From assembly GCA_964387535.1 (NCBI GenBank), contig CAYLXH010000105.1, positions 1 to 7,448 on the forward strand: a stretch of 7,448 nucleotides of DNA, in the 5' to 3' direction. Within the stretch, counting starts at the first letter, position 1. Every line of letters begins with the position of its first letter. The stretch comes from Butyricicoccus_A sp964387535 (GTDB lineage Bacteria > Bacillota > Clostridia > Oscillospirales > Butyricicoccaceae). The notes beneath the pieces are model-generated. The model worked only from the letters and a program-made list of their open reading frames with translations, was not told the DNA's origin and searched no databases. Shown one piece after another: positions 1 through 4,323 of the stretch. A program made the translations under genes and the position numbers.

Positions 1-42
1 ATATTGCTTATATTGGTTATATTGCTCATTTTCCGCTTATAA
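1..42 (+). CDS. possible 3' end of an upstream membrane-protein gene (partial)
   Basis: Reading from base 1 gives thirteen mostly hydrophobic residues (ILLILVILLIFRL) and then a TAA stop at 40-42. A + strand terminator begins 18 bases later, so a + strand gene is expected to end about here, and this is the frame that stops just before it. The fragment would be the last part of a membrane segment. It is too short for any family assignment. The stretch is also made of short AT-rich repeats, so the hydrophobic reading could be a product of composition. Confidence 0.2.
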   Translation: MLLILVILLIFRL

Positions 43-59
43 CGCTCATATCACTCATT

Positions 60-109
60 CCCCGCTGTCGGTGTTGGCTTAAGGCTGGCATTGATAGCGG
101 GGCTTTTTT
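60..109 (+). terminator. Rho-independent terminator of the upstream + strand unit
   Basis: CCCCGCT (60-66) pairs with AGCGGGG (96-102), and the stem continues inward almost to a TTAA loop near 79-82, giving roughly 18 to 20 pairs. Several inner pairs are G-U only if the + strand is transcribed (for example 67 with 95 and 70 with 92); on the minus strand they would be C-A mismatches. Six Ts follow at 104-109. Both points indicate the + strand. The hairpin may also slow transcription arriving from the minus-strand gene that ends at 135, but there is no T-tract on that side. Confidence 0.8.
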
Positions 110-134
110 GCGTTTTGGGGGTGTGCAGAAGTAT

Positions 135-956
135 TCACCTTGCAAGATAACTCCCAGGAGTGATGAATTCCGGACGGACGATTAGTTGAAGTTCTCCATG
201 CCAATTGCGGTATGCCGATGCCACCAGTTTGATTCGTTCTCCCCGGTGGATGGCAGCCTGCATTTCCTGTGGTGTAATGCCGGTCATACCGGTTCGACGG
301 ACATCGCGAAGTGTGAGAGGGCGACTGTCTTCCCACAGTGTGTGAGCGATAATTAATAGTTTTATAGCAGTGTCATAGCCTTCTACGTCAAAACTGGGAT
401 CAGTCTCTGCAATACCGGCGTTGATTGCTTCACACAACAGTTCATCATAGCGCAAAGGCACTTCCTGAAGGACCGACTCTTCCATACGGGTGAGCAAGTA
501 GTTGCTGGTGCCGTTGAGAACGCCTTCGATTGCGGTGATTTGAGATCCGGCCAGACCTTCCTGGGCGACAATCAGTGTTGGAAGTGCACCACCCACTGTC
601 GACCCGTATTGCAGTGTCACATTGTTTTGTGAGGCTAACTGGGTGAGCTCATCATATGCAAACAGAATGGGACCCTTGTTTGCGGTGACAACGGAACAGC
701 CAAGTTGGAGGGCATGACGCAGATAGGACAGAGCGGGCTGCCCCGTCTGTTTGTCCGTTGGAGTGAGTTCAACAAAAATATCCGGAAGAATGCGATCAAG
801 TGCATCTGGGACCGTCAAGCCTTGTTCCCATTGTCCGTTAATCCAGCCGCCGCTGCGCCGTACAATCGCGGAAAGCTCAAATTCCGGACAGTTTTGTATC
901 AGTTTGAAGAAGGATTTACCGACATTGCCAAAGCCGGCCAACACAATTCGTTTCAT
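135..956 (-). CDS. hom: homoserine dehydrogenase, short ACT-less type, C-terminally truncated
   Basis: Homoserine dehydrogenase reduces aspartate semialdehyde to homoserine with NAD(P)H, the branch step to threonine and methionine in the cytoplasm. The product is 273 residues. Residues 4-13 form the Rossmann motif GFGNVG; TANKGP (91-96) has the conserved Lys94; EGVLNGTSNY (144-153) is the substrate-region motif. Residues 177-199 match the family signature (A-x3-G ... DP-x2-D-V-x-G-x-D-x3-K), including the catalytic Lys199. The VELTPTDKQTGQPA stretch resembles the short archaeal/clostridial forms that lack an ACT domain. Even those run to roughly 300-350 residues; this one stops at ITPGSYLAR and lacks the terminal GxGAGxxPTA-like cofactor segment. 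The start at 956 is chosen because AGGAGG lies 6 nt upstream; an in-frame ATG at 989 has no such site. It may be a decayed copy or a divergent paralogue. Confidence 0.85.
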   Translation of the reverse strand: MKRIVLAGFGNVGKSFFKLIQNCPEFELSAIVRRSGGWINGQWEQGLTVPDALDRILPDIFVELTPTDKQTGQPALSYLRHALQLGCSVVTANKGPILFAYDELTQLASQNNVTLQYGSTVGGALPTLIVAQEGLAGSQITAIEGVLNGTSNYLLTRMEESVLQEVPLRYDELLCEAINAGIAETDPSFDVEGYDTAIKLLIIAHTLWEDSRPLTLRDVRRTGMTGITPQEMQAAIHRGERIKLVASAYRNWHGELQLIVRPEFITPGSYLAR

Positions 957-962
957 CTTTTT

Positions 963-968
963 CCTCCT
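963..968 (-). promoter_or_regulatory. ribosome binding site of the homoserine dehydrogenase gene
   Basis: A perfect AGGAGG on the minus strand lies 6 nt before the ATG at 956-954. It decides the start: the longer in-frame reading from 989 would place this site inside the coding region and add eleven residues (MASAIYYRRKK) ahead of the Rossmann beta strand. Confidence 0.85.
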
Positions 969-1014
969 GTAATAGATTGCGGATGCCAAAGGGGTTATAC
1001 ATAGTTAACAGAAA

Positions 1015-1035
1015 TATGCTATTCATGATAGCATA
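1015..1035. promoter_or_regulatory. perfect inverted repeat, candidate operator of hom
   Basis: TATGCTAT (1015-1022) and ATAGCATA (1028-1035) are exact reverse complements separated by 5 bases. The repeat covers the -10 box of the minus-strand hom promoter (1025-1030) and the predicted transcription start near 1018. A protein bound here would block initiation. The cognate regulator cannot be named from the sequence. It is unlikely to act as a terminator because no T-tract follows on either strand. Confidence 0.6.
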
Positions 1036-1053
1036 CGCAAAGAGTACTGTCAA
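1025..1053 (-). promoter_or_regulatory. sigma-A promoter of the homoserine dehydrogenase gene
   Basis: On the minus strand TTGACA (1053-1048, consensus) is followed after exactly 17 bp by TATCAT (1030-1025), one base off TATAAT. The predicted start is near 1018, giving a leader of about 60 nt. That is too short for a T-box or SAM riboswitch. Confidence 0.75.
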
Positions 1054-1087
1054 ACGAGAACAGAACAAAGGAATTCTATTTCCCCTA

Positions 1088-1117
1088 TTGCACAGGAAAC
1101 AGTTTGTTTGTTATAAT
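1088..1117 (+). promoter_or_regulatory. sigma-A promoter of the AraC-family gene
   Basis: TTGCAC (1088-1093) and a consensus TATAAT (1112-1117) are separated by 18 bp, followed by an A-rich stretch. The predicted start near 1124 leaves a leader of about 36 nt. It is back to back with the hom promoter, about 35 bp between the two -35 boxes. Confidence 0.7.
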
Positions 1118-1160
1118 ATAAAAAAATTAACCATGTCTAATTCTTAAGGGGAGGAGCCAT

Positions 1161-2114
1161 ATGATTGAAACAATTGCTCTGAGCAATTTTGAACAGGTCA
1201 GACCTGTGTCGGAGGAGTGTGTGGTTCTGAGCATGCCGGAGGGCTCAGATGTGGGAATTATGACAACGTATACGGTGTTTCCTGGCATTACCGTGATGTA
1301 CAATGATTTTCATACGGATCGAAGTATGACGAGATTTTCCTATAGTGCGAAAACGATTAGTATCGACCATTGCCGCGAAGGAAGGATAGAATGGGAACAA
1401 GAGGACGGACGATTTTGCTATTTGGGAGAGCACGACTGGCAGCTTTCGGCAAAAGAGCGGCATTCCGAGAGCTATGGATTTCCAACCGGGCATTATCATG
1501 GGATCACGATTACGTTTTCTCTTGAGGAAGCATGTGATAGTTTGAAACGGTTTGAAGGGATGTTTGCCATTGATTTGAATCAAATCTATGACAATCTTTG
1601 TCGCTGTCGACATGGGTTTATACTGCATGGTGATGAAGGGATAGAACATGTATTTGACGAATTATATGTTGTTCAAGGAGAATTTCGTATGAGTTATCTT
1701 CGACTGAAGGTGCTGGAGCTGTTGCTGTATTTATCTCGTTTGGACCCAGATATTTTGCCGGGAAAACATGCGTATTTTCAGAGAACTCTGGTCGAAAAGA
1801 TTCGCTGCATCAAACGTGATCTGTGTGTTCAGCCCGCCTGCCATCCGACGCTGAGAGCGCTGTCAGAGCGCTATCAGATTTCCGAAACGGCAATGAAGAA
1901 GTGTTTTAAGGCGATGTATGGTGATTCCATCTATGCGTTTTTGAAAAAGCATCGTCTGAATATCAGCTGTTCCTTGCTGCAGGATACCGATAAAAGTGTC
2001 ACTGAGATTTCTATGGAAGTCGGGTATGAAAATCCCAGCAAATATATTGCAGCGTTTAAAAAGATGTTTGGGGTCACGCCGGCAAAGTTCCGGCGAGACC
2101 GACAAGATGAGTAA
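1161..2114 (+). CDS. AraC-family transcriptional regulator
   Basis: A DNA-binding cytoplasmic regulator of 317 residues. The C-terminal AraC/XylS domain spans about 210-312. Its first helix-turn-helix is around 229-250 (LRALSERYQISETAMKKCF) and the second around 279-303. It ends in the hallmark pattern GYENPSKYIAAFKKMFGVTPAKFRR (G288 to R311). The N-terminal 200 residues hold the sensing region. Motifs such as ISIDHCREGRIEWE (67-80) and GFPTGHYHGITI (106-117) recall a group of clostridial AraC regulators often found beside transporter genes; that is recollection of the family, not a search. The start is supported by GGGGAGG ending 6 nt upstream. It lies divergent to hom, whose promoter region it shares, so it may control itself, hom, or something outside the window. 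The ligand is unknown. Confidence 0.9.
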   Translation: MIETIALSNFEQVRPVSEECVVLSMPEGSDVGIMTTYTVFPGITVMYNDFHTDRSMTRFSYSAKTISIDHCREGRIEWEQEDGRFCYLGEHDWQLSAKERHSESYGFPTGHYHGITITFSLEEACDSLKRFEGMFAIDLNQIYDNLCRCRHGFILHGDEGIEHVFDELYVVQGEFRMSYLRLKVLELLLYLSRLDPDILPGKHAYFQRTLVEKIRCIKRDLCVQPACHPTLRALSERYQISETAMKKCFKAMYGDSIYAFLKKHRLNISCSLLQDTDKSVTEISMEVGYENPSKYIAAFKKMFGVTPAKFRRDRQDE

Positions 2115-2115
2115 C

Positions 2116-2162
2116 AAAAATAGGCCTACAGCCGCGCAATGCTTGCATGGCTGTGGGCCTAT
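2116..2162 (-). terminator. terminator of ung, between convergent genes
   Basis: ATAGGCC-TACAGCC (2120-2133) pairs with GGCTGTGGGCCTAT (2149-2162): 14 positions around a 15-nt loop. The A-run at 2116-2120 reads as five Ts right after the hairpin on the minus strand, so it ends ung transcripts. On the + strand the stem is slightly better (2127 with 2155 is G-U there, C-A on the minus strand) but no T-tract follows. It begins two bases after the stop of the AraC gene and probably acts, less efficiently, for that gene too. Confidence 0.75.
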
Positions 2163-2185
2163 GCTAATCGTGTGTCACGCCGTGT

Positions 2186-2875
2186 TTACAGTTCCTCTGG
2201 TTTCGAATTGACAACATTCCAATCCACTGGTTCAAGACCGTGTTCATATAAAAATATGTTTGCTTTTGAAAAATGTTCGCATCCGAAGAAACCGCGATGA
2301 GCGGACAACGGAGAGGGATGAGCGCACTCAAGAACAAGATGCTGTGGTGCGGTGATCAGCTCTTTCTTTTTGCGGGCATTGGCGCCCCAGAGAAGAAAGA
2401 CCAGGGGCTGCTCCCGTTGACCAAGCAAAGAGATAATATGGTCTGTCAGGGTTTCCCATCCTCTTCCTTTGTGAGAATTGGGCTGACCTTCCCGAACGGT
2501 TAGTACTGTATTCATCAACAAAACGCCTTCACGCGCCCACGGCACAAGATATCCGGATTGCGGGGGGAAGATACCGATGTCATCATGAAGTTCGCGAAAA
2601 ATATTTTGAAGAGAGGGGGGAAGGGGAATGCCGGGCCGGACAGAAAAGCTCATGCCATGCGCTTGGCCCGGACCGTGGTACGGATCCTGCCCGAGAATAA
2701 CAATTCGGACGTCGGAATACGAGGTGTATTTGAGGGCGTTGAAAATATCACCCATCGGTGGATAAACCGGGCCGGCTTTGTACTCGGCCTTGAGAAAGTC
2801 ACGCAGTTTGAGATAATAGTCCTTTTTAAATTCTTCCTGCAATAATGCATCCCATTCATTTCCGATTTGAACCAT
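2186..2875 (-). CDS. ung: uracil-DNA glycosylase, family 1
   Basis: Ung removes uracil from DNA to start base excision repair of deaminated cytosine or misincorporated dUMP. The product of 229 residues is the usual family length. All family 1 landmarks are present: water-activating loop GQDPYHGPGQAHGMSFSV with catalytic Asp64 (62-79), uracil-stacking Phe77, PPSLQNI (86-92), LLMN with uracil-binding Asn122, and HPSPLSAHRGFF with His186 and the intercalating Leu190. An in-frame ATG at 2896 would add seven residues (MERIGFP). The ATG at 2875 is preferred because AAAGGA lies 11 nt before it and the predicted transcription start near 2902 would leave only about six leader bases for the upstream ATG. 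It is transcribed alone, convergent with the AraC gene and divergent from the GntR operon. Confidence 0.97.
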   Translation of the reverse strand: MVQIGNEWDALLQEEFKKDYYLKLRDFLKAEYKAGPVYPPMGDIFNALKYTSYSDVRIVILGQDPYHGPGQAHGMSFSVRPGIPLPPSLQNIFRELHDDIGIFPPQSGYLVPWAREGVLLMNTVLTVREGQPNSHKGRGWETLTDHIISLLGQREQPLVFLLWGANARKKKELITAPQHLVLECAHPSPLSAHRGFFGCEHFSKANIFLYEHGLEPVDWNVVNSKPEEL

Positions 2876-2908
2876 GGGAAAACCGATCCTTTCCATTATG
2901 CTGTGTTT

Positions 2909-2936
2909 AGTATATCATGTTTTTGGCAATTCGCAA
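2909..2936 (-). promoter_or_regulatory. probable sigma-A promoter of ung
   Basis: On the minus strand TTGCGA (2936-2931) is followed after 16 bp by TATACT (2914-2909). The -35 box is imperfect and the spacer one base short, but the -10 is preceded by TGA. The predicted start is about 2902, which supports translation from 2875 rather than 2896. Confidence 0.5.
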
Positions 2937-2967
2937 CCGATGATATGTAAATTCACTTTGCCGTTTC

Positions 2968-2996
2968 TTGACACAGAAGAGAAAACACGGTATACT
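2968..2996 (+). promoter_or_regulatory. sigma-A promoter of the gntR-ABC operon
   Basis: A consensus TTGACA (2968-2973), a 17-bp spacer and TATACT (2991-2996) make a strong promoter with start near 3003. The next bases form the inverted repeat at 2998-3022, so strong basal activity is likely held down by a repressor. Confidence 0.85.
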
Positions 2997-2997
2997 T

Positions 2998-3022
2998 ACT
3001 GTATTATCTGTTGTAATACAGT
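2998..3022. promoter_or_regulatory. perfect inverted repeat, candidate GntR (YtrA-type) operator
   Basis: ACTGTATTA (2998-3006) and TAATACAGT (3014-3022) are exact reverse complements separated by 7 bases. The repeat starts two bases after the -10 box and covers the predicted transcription start, a classic place for a repressor. The gene it controls first encodes a YtrA-subfamily GntR protein, a family whose members usually bind such dyads in their own promoters. Autoregulation is an inference. Confidence 0.75.
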
Positions 3023-3049
3023 TAAAATCAGAGCAGGAGGAAAGGCATC

Positions 3050-3421
3050 ATGCTGCAGTTGGACAGACGCGACCCGAGACCAGTATATGAACAGGTTGTT
3101 GAAGGGATTGAACGGCTGATTGCGCGGGGAGTGCTTTCTACCGATGAACAGCTGCCCAGCGTTCGGCAGATGGCAGTGGATCTGTCGGTAAATCCGAACA
3201 CGATTCAGAAAGCGTATAGTGAACTGCTCAGCCGGGGAGTGATTTATTCGGTTCGCGGACGGGGAAATTTTGTTTCCGATGGAGCCGGGATACGAGAACG
3301 AATGTTGCAGGAGATACGGGATAACATGGAGGAGCTGCTTCAACAGGCCAAAGACATCGGGGCAACCGAAGAAGAGCGGGAAGCACTGCTTCGTTCGCTG
3401 ATGGAGGTGAACTGGGAGTGA
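3050..3421 (+). CDS. GntR-family transcriptional regulator, YtrA subfamily
   Basis: A small repressor of 123 residues, typical of the YtrA subfamily, which has a winged helix-turn-helix but only a short helical tail instead of a ligand-binding domain. The DNA-binding domain covers about residues 10-77: PVYEQVVEGIERLI (11-24), LPSVRQMAVDLSVNPNTIQ (35-53) as the recognition region, and the wing GVIYSVRGRGNFV (63-75). Residues 79-120 are predicted helical and acidic, suited to dimer formation. AGGAGG lies 9 nt before the ATG. The stop overlaps the GTG start of the ABC ATPase in GTGA, so the two are translationally coupled. Known family members repress ABC transporter operons and are relieved by cell-envelope stress or small molecules; the inducer here is unknown. 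Confidence 0.95.
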   Translation: MLQLDRRDPRPVYEQVVEGIERLIARGVLSTDEQLPSVRQMAVDLSVNPNTIQKAYSELLSRGVIYSVRGRGNFVSDGAGIRERMLQEIRDNMEELLQQAKDIGATEEEREALLRSLMEVNWE

Positions 3422-4323
3422 TTGAGGCAAATAAAATTCGAAAGAAATTCGGCAGAACGGTGGCATTGGACCGGATTAGTTTGGAAGTACCGAGCGGTTC
3501 GATTTATGGACTGATTGGTTCAAATGGCGCGGGGAAATCCACGTTGCTGCGAATGTTTTCTGGTATTTTGCGGCCGGATCGTGGACTGCTGACAATTGAT
3601 GAGAAAGAAGTGTATGAACAACCAAGCGTGAAACAGCGATGCTTCACGGTGTCGGATGAACAGCATTACTTTGTTGGAAGCACACCGAGGGAGATGATGC
3701 GCTTTTACCAAAAGCTATATCCTGGCTTTCGGGAGGAACGCTGGCATGAACTGATGGAACAATTTCATCTGAGTGAGACGACACGGCTTCGTTCGTTTTC
3801 CAAAGGAATGCAGCGCCAGGCAGCACTGATCTGTGGCGTTTCTGCTGGTGTAGATTATCTGTTTTGTGATGAGGCGTTCGATGGACTGGATCCTTCAGCG
3901 CGACAGGCGATCAAGTCTGTTCTGATTGGAGACGTGGCGGATCGTCAGATGACGGTTGTCATTACCTCGCACAATCTTCAGGAACTGGAGAATTTTTGTG
4001 ATCGAATTGGCGTGCTTCATCGGGGAAAATTGCTGTTTTCTCGCCATTTGGATGACATCAAGGAGCAAATACAGAAAATTCAGTATGTGGGTGGAGAACG
4101 GACTCCGGAGCTGGAGCAGTTGCTCTTGGGATTTGACCTGTTAAAATGCGAATCAAGAGGTCAGCTGAAAACAGCGGTTGTCCGCGGTGGATGCCGTGAG
4201 GTGGATGCGCGGATGCGAACAGCAGAACCAATTTACTATGAACGGATTGCATTGACACTGGAAGAAATCTTTTTAACAGAAATGGAGGCAAACGGGTATG
4301 ACCCAAGTGAAATCGACGTGTAA
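3418..4323 (+). CDS. ABC transporter ATP-binding protein
   Basis: Cytoplasmic ATPase of 301 residues that would power the permease encoded next. Motifs appear in order: Walker A GSNGAGKST (34-42), signature SFSKGMQRQ (126-134), Walker B YLFCDE with catalytic Glu152 (147-152), D-loop GLDP (156-159) and H-loop His185 in TSHNLQE. The signature is the SKGM variant usual in YtrB/CcmA-like exporters. The Q-loop region reads VSDEQHYF (78-85), where this group often has Asp or Glu in place of Gln. After about residue 215 comes an 85-residue C-terminal extension of unknown role. The start is GTG at 3418, overlapping the regulator's stop by 4 nt, with GGAGG 10 nt upstream inside that gene. The 3' end overlaps the permease gene by 26 nt. 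It most likely works as a homodimer with the permease. Confidence 0.95.
   Translation: MIEANKIRKKFGRTVALDRISLEVPSGSIYGLIGSNGAGKSTLLRMFSGILRPDRGLLTIDEKEVYEQPSVKQRCFTVSDEQHYFVGSTPREMMRFYQKLYPGFREERWHELMEQFHLSETTRLRSFSKGMQRQAALICGVSAGVDYLFCDEAFDGLDPSARQAIKSVLIGDVADRQMTVVITSHNLQELENFCDRIGVLHRGKLLFSRHLDDIKEQIQKIQYVGGERTPELEQLLLGFDLLKCESRGQLKTAVVRGGCREVDARMRTAEPIYYERIALTLEEIFLTEMEANGYDPSEIDV

Noticed and set aside
79..336. Minus-strand frame of 85 codons overlapping the hom 3' end, possibly the lost tail of hom after a frameshift
   Set aside because: Its sequence upstream of the hom stop is a plain out-of-frame reading, and the roughly 20 residues beyond it do not match the missing catalytic motif.
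705..1004. Open frame of 99 codons on the + strand opposite hom
   Set aside because: It lies antisense to a gene with clear family motifs, has no ribosome binding site and no recognisable protein sequence.
957..1020. Possible T-box or SAM riboswitch in the hom leader
   Set aside because: The predicted leader is only about 60 nt and shows no conserved T-box sequence or multi-stem fold.
1125..1142. AATTA-N8-TAATT dyad in the leader of the AraC gene
   Set aside because: Five-base AT-only arms are expected by chance in such a sequence.
1245..1649. Minus-strand frame of 134 codons inside the AraC gene
   Set aside because: It is antisense to a convincing AraC protein, with no promoter or ribosome binding site.
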